Origin: Actinomadura luzonensis
GTDB taxonomy: Bacteria > Actinomycetota > Actinomycetes > Streptosporangiales > Streptosporangiaceae
NCBI RefSeq assembly: GCF_022664455.2
Contig: NZ_JAKRKC020000001.1
Coordinates: 6,267,001-6,331,000 of the forward strand
Length of the DNA: 64,000 bases
Reading direction: 5' to 3'
The position numbers and the translations under genes were made by a program. This document shows, piece by piece, positions 28,414 to 37,349 of the stretch; the first letter of the stretch is position 1; every line of letters begins with the position of its first letter. The notes beneath the pieces were generated by a model. That model saw nothing but the letters and a program-made list of their open reading frames with translations. It had not been told where the DNA came from and did no database searches.

Positions 28414-30252
28414 ATGCCGACCCTCAGGTCACGTACGGTCACCCACGGCAGGAATATGGCCGGTGCCCGGGCCCTGCTCCGGGCGACCGGCGTAGCCGGG
28501 AGCGATTTCGGCAAGCCGCTGGTGGCCGTGGCCAACAGCTTCACCCAGTTCGTCCCCGGTCACGTGCACCTGCGCGAGGTCGGCGACGTGGTGGCCGCCG
28601 CGGTGCGCGAGGCGGGCGCCATCCCCCGCGAGTTCAACACGATCGCGGTCGACGACGGCATCGCGATGGGCCACGGCGGCATGCTCTACTCGCTGCCCTC
28701 CCGCGAGCTCATCGCCGACGCGGTCGAGTACATGGTCAACGCCCACTGCGCGGACGCGCTCATCTGCGTCTCCAATTGCGACAAGATCACCCCGGGCATG
28801 TTGCTGGCCGCCTTCCGGCTCAACATCCCGACGGTCTTCGTCTCCGGCGGCCCCATGGAGGCCGGCAAGACGCCGGGCCGCAAGCTCGACCTCATCGACC
28901 CGATGATCGCCTCCGCCGACGACTCCGTCTCCGACGCCGAGCTGCTGGAGATGGAGGAGAGCGCCTGCCCCACCTGCGGCTCCTGCTCGGGCATGTTCAC
29001 CGCCAACTCGATGAACTGCCTGACCGAGGCCATGGGCCTGGCGCTGCCCGGCAACGGCACGATCCTCGCCACCCACAAGGCCCGCAAGCAGCTCTTCGAG
29101 GACGCCGGCCGCGCGCTGGTGGAGATCACCCGCCGCTACTACGAGGAGGGCGACGAGTCGGTGCTGCCGCGCTCGATCGCCACCCGCGAGGCGTTCGAGA
29201 ACGCGATGACCCTCGACGTCGCCATGGGCGGCTCGACCAACACGATCCTGCACATCCTGGCCGCGGCCCGCGAGGCCGAGGTCGACTTCGGCCTCAAGGA
29301 GATCAACGAGATCTCGCTGCGGGTGCCCTGCCTGTGCAAGGTCGCCCCGGCCACCGCCAAGTACCACGTCGAGGACGTCCACCGGGCCGGCGGCATCCCC
29401 GCCATCCTGGGCGAGCTCGACCGGGCCGGGCTGCTGCACCGCGACGTCTCCACGGTCAACGGCGGCACGCTGGGCGACCTGCTGGCCGCCTGGGACGTCA
29501 GGTCGCCCGAGGTGCGGCCGGAGGCCGTCGAGCTGTGGCACGCCGCGCCCGGCAACGTGCGCACGGTCAAGGCGTACTCGCAGGACAACCGCTGGGACGA
29601 CCTCGACCTCGACCGGGCCACGGGCTGCATCCGCGACCTGGAGCACGCCTACAGCGCCGACGGCGGCCTGGCCGTGCTCTACGGCAACATCTCGCGCGAC
29701 GGCGCGGTGGTGAAGACCGCCGGCGTGGACGAGTCGATCTGGACCTTCAGCGGCCCGGCGGTGGTGTTCGAGTCGCAGGAGCAGGCCGTGGAGGGCATCC
29801 TCGGCGGGCGGGTCAAGGCGGGCGACGTCGTCGTCATCCGCTACGAGGGCCCGAAGGGCGGCCCCGGCATGCAGGAGATGCTCTACCCGACCTCGTTCCT
29901 CAAGGGCAAGGGCCTCGGCAAGGTGTGCGCGCTGGTCACCGACGGCCGCTTCTCCGGCGGCACCTCGGGCCTGTCCATCGGGCACGCCTCGCCCGAGGCG
30001 GCCGAGGGCGGCGCGATCGCGCTGGTCGAGGACGGCGACATCATCGACATCGACATCCCCAACCGGTCGATGGAGCTGCGCGTGCCGGAGGCCGAGCTGG
30101 CCGCGCGGCGCGAGCGGCTGCTGGCCGACCTGGGCGGCTACCGGCCGCGCGACCGCCAGCGGCCGATCACCGCGGCGCTGCAGGCGTACGCGGCGATGAC
30201 GACCTCCGCCTCGACGGGCGCCTCGCGGGACCTGTCGCAGCTGTCGAAGTGA
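28414..30252 (+). CDS. ilvD: Dihydroxy-acid dehydratase
   Basis: IlvD dehydrates 2,3-dihydroxy acids in valine, isoleucine and leucine synthesis. The 612-residue protein has the iron-sulfur cysteines in SNCDKITPG and CPTCGSCSGMFTANSMNCLTEA (split here as CPTCGSC and SGMFTANSMNC). It also has the GGSTNTILHI loop and GRFSGGTSGLSIGH. ATG 28414 follows GGGAG. It stands alone, not beside ilvBN or ilvC. A compact hairpin terminator follows. Confidence 0.96.
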   Translation: MPTLRSRTVTHGRNMAGARALLRATGVAGSDFGKPLVAVANSFTQFVPGHVHLREVGDVVAAAVREAGAIPREFNTIAVDDGIAMGHGGMLYSLPSRELIADAVEYMVNAHCADALICVSNCDKITPGMLLAAFRLNIPTVFVSGGPMEAGKTPGRKLDLIDPMIASADDSVSDAELLEMEESACPTCGSCSGMFTANSMNCLTEAMGLALPGNGTILATHKARKQLFEDAGRALVEITRRYYEEGDESVLPRSIATREAFENAMTLDVAMGGSTNTILHILAAAREAEVDFGLKEINEISLRVPCLCKVAPATAKYHVEDVHRAGGIPAILGELDRAGLLHRDVSTVNGGTLGDLLAAWDVRSPEVRPEAVELWHAAPGNVRTVKAYSQDNRWDDLDLDRATGCIRDLEHAYSADGGLAVLYGNISRDGAVVKTAGVDESIWTFSGPAVVFESQEQAVEGILGGRVKAGDVVVIRYEGPKGGPGMQEMLYPTSFLKGKGLGKVCALVTDGRFSGGTSGLSIGHASPEAAEGGAIALVEDGDIIDIDIPNRSMELRVPEAELAARRERLLADLGGYRPRDRQRPITAALQAYAAMTTSASTGASRDLSQLSK

Positions 30253-30310
30253 GGTGCGGCCGGCGCGGCGGGCGACAGGGTTCTCGCCCGCCGCGCCGGA
30301 ACGTCCGGGC

Positions 30311-30334
30311 ACCTGTCCTTCCGGACAGGTTTTC
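30311..30334 (+). terminator. Intrinsic terminator of ilvD
   Basis: A perfect 8 bp stem (ACCTGTCC/GGACAGGT, 30311-30330) with loop TTCC, followed by TTTTC. It is 58 bp after the ilvD stop and just upstream of the WYL gene promoter. Confidence 0.8.
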
Positions 30335-30368
30335 GAAAAATGTCGGTCGTCGTCCGTATTCTTTGGGT

Positions 30369-30863
30369 ATGACGACAGTCGTGAAGCACGATACTCGCCC
30401 GCTGACGACCGCCGAGATCGCCGCCCTCGCACTCTCCCTCGCCCACCTCGGCGCGGGTCCCCAGGCCGTCACCGCCCGGCGCGGCCTGCAGCACGCGCTC
30501 CAGCACCTGGAGCTCGACGACGACGTCATCGCCACCACGCTCACCACGCTGACCGAGCCGCTGCCCCTGGAGGTCGCCTCCCGGGCCCGGCTCATGGCCG
30601 ACGCCATCACCAGCCGCCTCATGATCCGCCTGCACTACCGCGACGCGGGCGGCAACATCACCGTCCGCGACGTCGAGCCGGTGACCTGCCTGGTCCACCG
30701 CGAGTACTGGTACCTCGTCGGCGTGTGCCGGATGCGGCGGGCCATCCGGGCCTTCCGCTTCGACCGCATCCTCGCGGTCGAGCCGACCCTCACTCCCGCG
30801 CGGCCGCACCTCGCCGACCGGTTCCTGCCGTTCCAGCGCCGCAAGCGGGCCAAGGCGGCCTGA
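30369..30863 (+). CDS. Stand-alone WYL-domain protein
   Basis: A 164-residue protein with a short helical N-terminus and a WYL domain at about 78-145 (LHYRDAGGNITVRDVEP, REYWYLVGVCRMRRAIRAF). There is no N-terminal winged helix, which normal WYL regulators such as PafB/PafC have. WYL domains bind nucleic acid or nucleotide ligands. It may act with another regulator or directly on RNA/DNA; this is inference. It looks leaderless: TATTCT lies 6 nt before ATG 30369, and there is no ribosome binding site. Confidence 0.87.
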   Translation: MTTVVKHDTRPLTTAEIAALALSLAHLGAGPQAVTARRGLQHALQHLELDDDVIATTLTTLTEPLPLEVASRARLMADAITSRLMIRLHYRDAGGNITVRDVEPVTCLVHREYWYLVGVCRMRRAIRAFRFDRILAVEPTLTPARPHLADRFLPFQRRKRAKAA

Positions 30864-30946
30864 CCGGAGCCGCGCGGCCGAAACTGGGCGACACTTGACC
30901 GCCCGCCGCCTCGGCTCTTGGGGCGGCGGATGGCAGGCTCCCCGAC

Positions 30947-31831
30947 ATGCGCGTACGGGGGATCTCGCTCATCGCCGCCACCCTGCTGGCCGCCGCGCCG
31001 GGGTGCGCGGCGCCGCGCCAGGGAGGCGTGCGCCCGGCCGCCGGGGCGCAGCGTCCCGAGCCCGTGGTGGAGAGCGCGCTGCCGCCCGCCGACCGGCGCG
31101 CCCTCGACCGCGCGTTGCGGCGCTACCTCGCCGGGCGGCCCGGCCGGGCGGCGCTGGCGGTCCACGACCGCACCACCGGCGCGCGTTACTCCTTCGCCGA
31201 GCGGTCGCCGTTCCTGCTGGCCAGCGTGGCCAAGGTGGACATCCTGCTGGCGTTCCTGCTGCAAAGGCAGCAGGCGCGGCAGCCGCTGACGGCCCGCGAG
31301 CGGCTGCTGGCCGCGCGGATGATCCGGCACAGCGACAACGACAGCGCGCACGAGCTGTACCGGCGCGTCGGCGGGCCGCACGGGCTGCGGCGGGCGCTGC
31401 GCGCGCTGGGCGTCCAGCACACCGAGCCGGGCCCGGGGCCCTACTGGGGCTGGACCCGCAGCCGGCCCTCCGACCAGGTCAGGGTGCTGGAGCAGCTCAC
31501 CGACCCGGAGGGGCCGCTCACCGCCCGGCACCGGCGCTACGCGCTCACGCTCATGTCGACGGTCGAGCGGTCGCAGGCGTGGGGCGTCGGCGCGGCCGCC
31601 CCCGGCGGGGAGGCGGCGCTCAAGAACGGCTGGCTGCCCGTCCACGACCACGGCGGCCTGTGGACGGTCAACAGCGTGGGCCGGCTGGCCGTCCACGGCC
31701 ACGAGCTGCTCATCGCCGTGCTGTCGGAGCGCAGCCCCGACCTCGCGACCGGCGTGGCCACCGTCGAGCGCCTGGCCGAGCTGGCCGTGCGCACGCTGTC
31801 GCGCACCGGCGCCGGTCTCAGCGCCGCCTGA
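30947..31831 (+). CDS. Exported beta-lactamase-like serine hydrolase
   Basis: The 294-residue protein has a short signal peptide with a possible lipobox ending at C20 (AAAPGC). The penicillin-recognising fold motifs are S93-V-A-K96, S129-D-N131 and a KNG (in place of KTG) near residue 224. These are the three class A beta-lactamase signatures. With low similarity to resistance enzymes, it may be a wall-related carboxypeptidase or esterase. No ribosome binding site is obvious before ATG 30947. A second, soluble relative lies at 43638. Confidence 0.85.
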   Translation: MRVRGISLIAATLLAAAPGCAAPRQGGVRPAAGAQRPEPVVESALPPADRRALDRALRRYLAGRPGRAALAVHDRTTGARYSFAERSPFLLASVAKVDILLAFLLQRQQARQPLTARERLLAARMIRHSDNDSAHELYRRVGGPHGLRRALRALGVQHTEPGPGPYWGWTRSRPSDQVRVLEQLTDPEGPLTARHRRYALTLMSTVERSQAWGVGAAAPGGEAALKNGWLPVHDHGGLWTVNSVGRLAVHGHELLIAVLSERSPDLATGVATVERLAELAVRTLSRTGAGLSAA

Positions 31832-31929
31832 CGGGCCTCCTGCGCGCCCCGCACGACGGGAGTACGCTGTCGGGACACGGTCCGGAGGCGCGGCTGCGAC
31901 CGATCACCTTCGCCCAGGTGAGGTGAGCC

Positions 31930-32268
31930 ATGGTTCTCGCCCTCCAGACCCAGGCCCAGGGCCGCTGGACCGTCGTGCGTCTGCTCGGCTGCGTCGACGA
32001 CCAGCGGGCGCTCGCCCTGCGGGCCCGGCTGTTCCGCGCCGTGGACGCCTGCCCGCAGGTCGCGGCCGACCTGTCGGGCTGCCGGGTGACGGGCACCCGG
32101 TGGATCGGCGTGCTGCTGGACGCGGGCGAGCGGGCGCGGGCGCACCGGCACGCGTTCGCGGTGATCAGCCCGCGGCCGCACGCCGTGCGGCTCTGCCTGC
32201 CGGTGCTGGCCCGGGGCGGCCGGCTCCTGCTGTGCGAGTCGGCCGACGAGCTGCCCGGCCAGCCCTAG
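31930..32268 (+). CDS. STAS-domain-like protein
   Basis: A 112-residue protein with the layout of an anti-anti-sigma (STAS) domain. The VRLLGCVDDQRALALRARLF segment and the strand VAADLSGCRVTGTRWIGVLL resemble SpoIIAA. The regulatory Ser found in DSSG of phosphorylatable members is replaced (GTRW). Control by the usual kinase/phosphatase cycle is therefore doubtful. ATG 31930 follows GAGGTGAG. No partner kinase is adjacent. Assignment is moderate. Confidence 0.7.
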   Translation: MVLALQTQAQGRWTVVRLLGCVDDQRALALRARLFRAVDACPQVAADLSGCRVTGTRWIGVLLDAGERARAHRHAFAVISPRPHAVRLCLPVLARGGRLLLCESADELPGQP

Positions 32269-32275
32269 CGCCGGG

Positions 32276-32485
32276 TCAGGAGCAGCAGCCCCCGCCGCAG
32301 CAGCCCCCGCCCCCGCCGGCCGGGCGCGGGGCGGCGGCGCCGCCCGTCACGGCGACCGTGGACAGCAGCTTCACCGTGTCGTCGTGCCCCTCGGGGCACG
32401 CCGCCGGCTGGTCGGCGGCCGACATGGGGCGGGACACCTCGAACGTGGAGCCGCAGGCGCGGCAGCGGAAGTCGTAACGCGGCAT
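32276..32485 (-). CDS. FmdB-type zinc-ribbon protein
   Basis: A 69-residue protein. The N-terminal zinc ribbon MPRYDFRCRACG...CPEGH has the C-x2-C...C-x3-H arrangement of the FmdB/CxxC_CXXC_SSSS family. The tail is Gly- and Cys-rich, ending GGCCGGGCCS. The function of these proteins is not established. ATG 32485 is 3 bp after the stop of the GNAT gene; TACGCT inside the end of that gene lies 6 nt before the start, so a leaderless transcript is possible. Confidence 0.9.
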   Translation of the reverse strand: MPRYDFRCRACGSTFEVSRPMSAADQPAACPEGHDDTVKLLSTVAVTGGAAAPRPAGGGGGCCGGGCCS

Positions 32486-32488
32486 GGC

Positions 32489-33298
32489 TCAAGCGTAGGT
32501 GATGTGCGCGTAGTCGGACACGGGCTCGTACCCGATGGCCTGGTAGATCGCGTTGCTGGTGGGGTTGGCCAGGTCGGTGAAGAGCACGACCTCCTCGCAC
32601 CGCCCGGCCAGGCCGGCGGCGCTGGCGTACGCGGTGACCGCGGCGCCGTAGCCCCTGCGGCGGCGGGACGGCGGCGTGTACACCGGCCCCACCCGGCAGA
32701 CCCCGCCCGCCGCCGGCGACAACGCCGCCAGGGCCACCGGCGCGCCGTCGTCCTCCCACACGAACAGCTCCCGCCGGGTGAGCCGCTGGGCGACCCGCTC
32801 GGCCGGGTCACCGCCCTCGCCGAGCCCCACCTCCTCGCCGAACGCCTGGTACCAGCTCACCAGCAGCGGGTAGTCGGCGGGCGTGGCGAGCCGGCCCTCC
32901 CCGGGCACCTCCGGCCGCCGCAGCGTGCCGAGGCGGTAGAGCCGTTCGGAGACCGTCCGGGCGGGCGGCCCCATCAGGCGCACGACCTCGTCGGTCAGCT
33001 CGACCCGGCCGACGATCGTGGGGAGGTCCCGGCCCAGCGCCTCGACCAGCGGCTCGACGGCCTCGACCGGCATGACGGCGAGCCCGACCGGGTACGGCGG
33101 CGTCCTGAAGGCCGCCCCGCGCACCTCGCCGCCCACCGTCCACCAGCCGAAGCGCGGGTCCGTGGCGGGCAGGCCGGCCCGCAGGTCGACCAGCACCGTC
33201 AGCGGGACGGTGTTGCCCACCGGGTCGCCGAGCAGGAAGGGCTCGGCGACCGCGGCGTACTCCTCGGGGTCGGAGGTGAAGGTCCACATGCCTGGCAT
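32489..33298 (-). CDS. GNAT-family N-acetyltransferase
   Basis: A 269-residue protein whose C-terminal half is a GNAT domain: VGPVYTPPSRRRRGYGAAVT (the acetyl-CoA loop) and TDLANPTSNAIYQAIGYEPV (C-terminal motif). The N-terminal half has a diverged fold, as in two-domain GNATs of actinobacteria. The substrate is unknown. ATG 33298 or ATG 33289 (MWTF) could start it. The FmdB gene lies 3 bp downstream, so the pair may be an operon. Confidence 0.87.
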   Translation of the reverse strand: MPGMWTFTSDPEEYAAVAEPFLLGDPVGNTVPLTVLVDLRAGLPATDPRFGWWTVGGEVRGAAFRTPPYPVGLAVMPVEAVEPLVEALGRDLPTIVGRVELTDEVVRLMGPPARTVSERLYRLGTLRRPEVPGEGRLATPADYPLLVSWYQAFGEEVGLGEGGDPAERVAQRLTRRELFVWEDDGAPVALAALSPAAGGVCRVGPVYTPPSRRRRGYGAAVTAYASAAGLAGRCEEVVLFTDLANPTSNAIYQAIGYEPVSDYAHITYA

Positions 33299-33334
33299 GG
33301 TGCCAGGCCGGGACCTATCGGTTCAAAGCGGTTG

Positions 33335-33844
33335 TCAGGCCGCCGCCTCCAGGTAGGGCGCCCACTGGGGATCCCCGACGAGGGACGCGCCGATCAGCCT
33401 CCAGTGGGCGCCGCGTGGCACCGCCGGGCTGACGCTGAGCGTCCACCCCAGTTCCTCCAGGTACTTGTCGGCCTTGCGGTGGTTGCAGGTGGTGCAGGAC
33501 GCCACGCAGTTCTCCCACGTGTGCGTGCCGCCCCGCGAGCGCGGGATGACGTGGTCGATGGTCTCGGCCCGCTGGCCGCAGTAGGCGCAGCGGTAGTTGT
33601 CGCGGCGCATGAGCGCCGCCCTGGTCAGGGGGATGCGCGACCGGTAGGGAATGCGGACGTATCTGCGGAGCCGGATCACCGAGGGCACGTCGAGCGTGCG
33701 GCTGGCGGAGCGCAGCACGGCGCCCCGCCCGTCGCGGTGCACGACGTCGGCCTTCTCCCGCAGCACCAGCACGATGGCGCGGTGCAGCGAGAGCGTGGTG
33801 AGCGGCTCGTAGGTGGCGTTCAGCAGCAGGACCTGGCGCGTCAT
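33335..33844 (-). CDS. HNH endonuclease
   Basis: A 169-residue HNH protein. It begins MTRQVLLLNATYEPLTTLSL, the constant start of a widespread actinobacterial family. Its nuclease core is CAYCGQRAETIDHVIPRSRG, followed by WENCVASCTTCNHRKADK with zinc Cys pairs. The biological role of this family is unclear. ATG 33844 follows GGGGAGAGG 4 nt upstream; the longer frame to 33892 lacks a signal. A perfect 22 bp palindrome lies just upstream (33876-33897). Confidence 0.93.
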   Translation of the reverse strand: MTRQVLLLNATYEPLTTLSLHRAIVLVLREKADVVHRDGRGAVLRSASRTLDVPSVIRLRRYVRIPYRSRIPLTRAALMRRDNYRCAYCGQRAETIDHVIPRSRGGTHTWENCVASCTTCNHRKADKYLEELGWTLSVSPAVPRGAHWRLIGASLVGDPQWAPYLEAAA

Positions 33845-33875
33845 CGGGCCTCTCCCCGCCGCGTGCGTATCAGAG

Positions 33876-33897
33876 GGGACATGCCGCGGCATGTCCC
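33876..33897. promoter_or_regulatory. 22 bp perfect palindrome upstream of the HNH gene
   Basis: GGGACATGCCG and CGGCATGTCCC form an uninterrupted 22 bp palindrome centred 43 bp before the HNH start. No T-run follows on either side. It is more like an operator than a terminator. The regulator is unknown. Confidence 0.6.
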
Positions 33898-34123
33898 GGT
33901 TATCGGCCCCTCCTGGGGCACTCGTGCTTCCGTCACGTGGACCTCCGCCGGACGGCCCAGCGGATGGTCACCACGGCACCGTCCTGTCACCAAGTCTGGC
34001 GTTAGCAGTGCCGTCCCCGCCACCCCAAAACCACCCACCGGGCTGACTAGAGGGACGCACGGTACGTTTTATGCCCGCTTCACCAGCGCTTTACGCCACC
34101 TCCTTGGCAGTAGGGTTCCGAGC

Positions 34124-36181
34124 ATGACGCGAGAGCCGTACCCGACCGCACGACGCGAAGAAATCATCGAAGACCTGCACGGAACACCCGTCCCCGACCC
34201 CTACAGGTGGCTCGAGGATCCCGACAGCCCCGAGACCAAGGGGTGGCTGCTCGCGCAGGGTGAGCTGTTCGGCCGTCGGAGGGGGCCGCAACGGTTCAAG
34301 AGCCGCATCGCCGAGCTGCTGAGGTCCGGCTCGGTCGGCGTGCCGACCTGGCGCGGCGAGCGCTACTTCTTCAGCCGCCGCACGCCCGACCAGGAGCACG
34401 CGGTCTACTACGTCGTCGAGCCCGACGGCACCGAGCGGCCGCTCGTCGACCCGATGGCGATCGACCCGTCCGGGCTGACCACGCTCGACGCCGTGCAGCC
34501 CGACAAGGAGGGCCGCCTGCTGGCCTACCAGCTCTCGGTGGGCGGCAACGAGGAGTCCGTGCTGTACGTCATGGACGTCGCCACGGGCGAGCGCGTCGAG
34601 GGGCCGATCGACCGCTGCCGCTACTCCCCCATCGCCTGGCTGCCCGGCGGCGAGGCTTTCTACTACGTGCGCCGGCTGCCGAGCACCGAGGTGCCGGAGA
34701 ACGAGAGCCAGTTCCACCGCCGCGTCTACCTGCACCGGGTCGGCACCTCCACGGAGGACGACACGATGATCTTCGGCCAGGGGCTGAAGATGACCAACTA
34801 CTACGGCGTCGGCGTCTCGCGCGACGGCCGCTGGCTGCAGATCTCGGCGCACGAGGGCACCGCGCCGCGCAACGACGTCTGGGTGGCCGACCTCACCGCG
34901 TCCAGGCCCGACAAGCCCGACCTCAAGGTGGTCCAGGAGGGCGTGGACGCGCAGTCGGGGCTGGTCTTCGGCCGCGACGGCCGCCTCTACGTGCACACCG
35001 ACCGCGACGCGCCGCGCGGCCGGGTGTGCGTCACCGACCCCGCCGGGCCCGGCTACGACACCTGGCGCGAGCTGATCCACGAGGACCCCGAGGCCGTGCT
35101 GAACGACTTCGCCATCCTCGACGACCTGGAGCGCCCGGTCATGCTGGTGGGCTGGACCCGCCACGCGATCAGCGAGATCAGCGTGCACGACCTGGCCACC
35201 GGCGAGCGCCTCGGCGACGTCGCCACGCCCGGCCTGGGCTCGATCGGCGGCATCGCCGAGCGCCCCGAGGGCGGCCACGAGGCGTGGTTCGGCTACACCG
35301 ACAACACCACCCCGCCCACCATCCAGCGCTACGACGCCCGCACCGGCGAGACCACGCTGTGGGCCGCCTCGCCGGGCGCGGTGCGGGTGCCCGAGGTCCG
35401 CACCGAGCAGGTCGTCTACCGCTCCGCGGACGGCACCGACGTCCGCATGCTGATCATCTCCCCCGCCGGCGAGGCCACCGGGCCGCGGCCGACCATCCTG
35501 TACGGCTACGGCGGCTTCGGCCTGTCCATGACGCCCGGCTACTCCGCCTCGATCCTGACCTGGGTGGAGGCCGGCGGCGTCTACGCCATCGCCAACCTGC
35601 GCGGCGGCGGCGAGGAGGGCGAGCAGTGGCACCGCGACGGCATGCTGGCCAACAAGCAGAACGTCTTCGACGACTTCCACGCCGCCGCCGAGCACCTGAT
35701 CGCGACCGGCGTGACCACGCGCGAGCAGCTCGGCATCTCCGGCGGCTCCAACGGCGGCCTGCTCGTGGGCGCGGCCCTCACCCAGCGGCCCGACCTGTAC
35801 GCGGCCGTGGTGTGCTCGGCCCCGCTGCTCGACATGGTCAGGTACGAGCTGTTCGGCCTGGGCGCGACCTGGAACGTCGAGTACGGCTCGGCCGAGGACC
35901 CCGAGCAGTTCGGCTGGTTGTGGGGCTACTCGCCGTACCACCACGTCAAGGAGGGTGTGGAGTACCCGGCGACGTTGTTCACCGTCTTCCAGTCCGACAC
36001 CCGGGTGCACCCGCTGCACGCGTGGAAGATGTGCGCCGCCCTGCAGCACGCCACGGCCTCCGACCGGCCGGTGCTGCTGCGCAACGAGACCGAGGTGGGG
36101 CACGGCGCCCGCTCGATCAGCCGGTCGCTCGACCTCGCGGCCGACACGCTGACCTTCCTCGCCGCCCACACCGGGCTCTAG
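34124..36181 (+). CDS. Prolyl oligopeptidase (S9A)
   Basis: A cytosolic serine peptidase of 685 residues that cleaves short proline-containing peptides. The N-terminal beta-propeller (about 75-430) is followed by the alpha/beta-hydrolase domain. The nucleophile Ser is in GISGGSNGGLL, the Asp in SDTRVHPLHA and the His in EVGHGARS. The chain begins YPTARREEIIEDLHG, typical of the family. It appears leaderless: TAGGGT (34111-34116) lies 7 nt before ATG 34124. Its stop TAG forms half of the -10 box of the following AraC gene. Confidence 0.94.
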   Translation: MTREPYPTARREEIIEDLHGTPVPDPYRWLEDPDSPETKGWLLAQGELFGRRRGPQRFKSRIAELLRSGSVGVPTWRGERYFFSRRTPDQEHAVYYVVEPDGTERPLVDPMAIDPSGLTTLDAVQPDKEGRLLAYQLSVGGNEESVLYVMDVATGERVEGPIDRCRYSPIAWLPGGEAFYYVRRLPSTEVPENESQFHRRVYLHRVGTSTEDDTMIFGQGLKMTNYYGVGVSRDGRWLQISAHEGTAPRNDVWVADLTASRPDKPDLKVVQEGVDAQSGLVFGRDGRLYVHTDRDAPRGRVCVTDPAGPGYDTWRELIHEDPEAVLNDFAILDDLERPVMLVGWTRHAISEISVHDLATGERLGDVATPGLGSIGGIAERPEGGHEAWFGYTDNTTPPTIQRYDARTGETTLWAASPGAVRVPEVRTEQVVYRSADGTDVRMLIISPAGEATGPRPTILYGYGGFGLSMTPGYSASILTWVEAGGVYAIANLRGGGEEGEQWHRDGMLANKQNVFDDFHAAAEHLIATGVTTREQLGISGGSNGGLLVGAALTQRPDLYAAVVCSAPLLDMVRYELFGLGATWNVEYGSAEDPEQFGWLWGYSPYHHVKEGVEYPATLFTVFQSDTRVHPLHAWKMCAALQHATASDRPVLLRNETEVGHGARSISRSLDLAADTLTFLAAHTGL

Positions 36182-36191
36182 AGTCGGACGC

Positions 36192-36986
36192 GTGAGCACG
36201 CTGGGGCCGGTCATGGTCGAGGCCGCCCCCAGCCCTGCCCTGCGGCCGTACGTCACCCGCCTGACCGCCTACCGCGAGCGCCCGCCCGGGCCGCCGGTCA
36301 CGCGGTCGGAGGCAGCGATCCCCGGCGCCGTGCTCATCCTGGCCTTCGGCACGCCGATGGAGGTGGCCGGGCGGCGGCTCACCGCGTTCACCGGGGGGCT
36401 GGGCGACCGCTTCACCGTCACCCGCACGCCGGGGCCGACGGAGGGCGTGCAGGTGGTGCTCACGCCGTTCGGCGCCAGGCGGCTGTACGGGCTGCCGATG
36501 CGCCACCTGACGAATCTCGTGCTGCCGGCCGCCGACCTGCTCGGGCCGTGGGCGGATGAGGTCGTGGAGCGGCTGGCGGGCACGCCGTCCTGGCGGGAGC
36601 GGCTGGCGCTGGTGGACCGGCTGCTGGTGGCGCGCGTGCACCGGGGGCCCGAGCTGGGGCCGCAGGTGCCGTGGGCGTGGGCGCGGCTGCTGGAGTCGGG
36701 CGGGCGGGTGAGCGCGCCGGAGCTGGCCGCGGCCCTCGGCTGGAGCCACCGGCATCTCGTGGCGCGCTTCCAGGACCAGGTGGGGCTGCCGCCGAAGACC
36801 GCGGCCCGGGTGATCAGGTTCGGCCGGGCGGCGCGGCTGCTGCGGGCCGGGGCCGCTCCCGCCCGGGTGGCCGCCGAGTGCGGCTTCTACGACCAGCCGC
36901 ACATGAACCGCGAGTTCCGGGTGCTCGGCGACACCACGCCCGGTCAGATTCTTCCAAGACCCCGGGGCGCCCGCGCGGCATCCTGA
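36192..36986 (+). CDS. AraC-family transcriptional regulator
   Basis: A 264-residue regulator with a DUF6597-like N-terminal domain (APSPALRPYVTRLTAYRE) and a C-terminal AraC helix-turn-helix (about 180-255, SAPELAAALGWSHRHLVARF and AAECGFYDQPHMNREFR). The start is GTG 36192, 7 nt after TAGAGT (36179-36184), whose TAG is the prolyl oligopeptidase stop codon, so it is probably leaderless. It lies 5 bp before the VOC gene. Such pairs are common, the regulator controlling the small VOC protein. Confidence 0.9.
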   Translation: MSTLGPVMVEAAPSPALRPYVTRLTAYRERPPGPPVTRSEAAIPGAVLILAFGTPMEVAGRRLTAFTGGLGDRFTVTRTPGPTEGVQVVLTPFGARRLYGLPMRHLTNLVLPAADLLGPWADEVVERLAGTPSWRERLALVDRLLVARVHRGPELGPQVPWAWARLLESGGRVSAPELAAALGWSHRHLVARFQDQVGLPPKTAARVIRFGRAARLLRAGAAPARVAAECGFYDQPHMNREFRVLGDTTPGQILPRPRGARAAS

Positions 36987-36991
36987 GCCGC

Positions 36992-37342
36992 ATGCAGCGA
37001 ACCGTTTACGCGCTCGCCCGCTACCACGACTGCGGGGCGGCGCTCGACTTCCTGACCGCCGCGTTCGGCTTCCGGGCGCACGAGGTGTCCAAGAACGACG
37101 AGGGCGCGGTCCACCACGCCGAACTGCTCGTGGGCGGCGACCTCATCATGATCGGCCAGGGCCCGCCCGGCGGGCCGGGGATCTACGTGGCGGTGGACGA
37201 CGTGGACGCGCATCATGACCGCGCGGTGGCGGCGGGGGCCGTGGTCACGATGGCGCTGGTGGACCAGCCGTACGGGTCGCGCGAGTACGGCTGCCGCGAC
37301 CCCGGGGGCAACCTGTGGTGGTTCGGCACCTACCGGCCCTGA
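36992..37342 (+). CDS. VOC-family (glyoxalase/bleomycin-resistance fold) protein
   Basis: A 116-residue vicinal-oxygen-chelate protein. It has the beta-alpha-beta-beta-beta pattern with ALDFLTAAFGF, GIYVAVDDVDAHHDRAVAAG, and the end YGCRDPGGNLWWFGTY, typical of DUF1428/glyoxalase-like members. Metal ligands are not fully evident. ATG 36992 lies 5 bp after the AraC stop, so the two are cotranscribed. It converges on purU, 7 bp apart. Confidence 0.88.
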   Translation: MQRTVYALARYHDCGAALDFLTAAFGFRAHEVSKNDEGAVHHAELLVGGDLIMIGQGPPGGPGIYVAVDDVDAHHDRAVAAGAVVTMALVDQPYGSREYGCRDPGGNLWWFGTYRP

Positions 37343-37349
37343 GCCGGGT

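Noticed and set aside
28429..30432. A 667-codon minus-strand frame opposite ilvD.
   Set aside because: Antisense shadow with no start signal; ilvD is certain.
34091..36256. A 721-codon minus-strand frame opposite the prolyl oligopeptidase.
   Set aside because: No motif; the plus-strand gene has the full catalytic triad.
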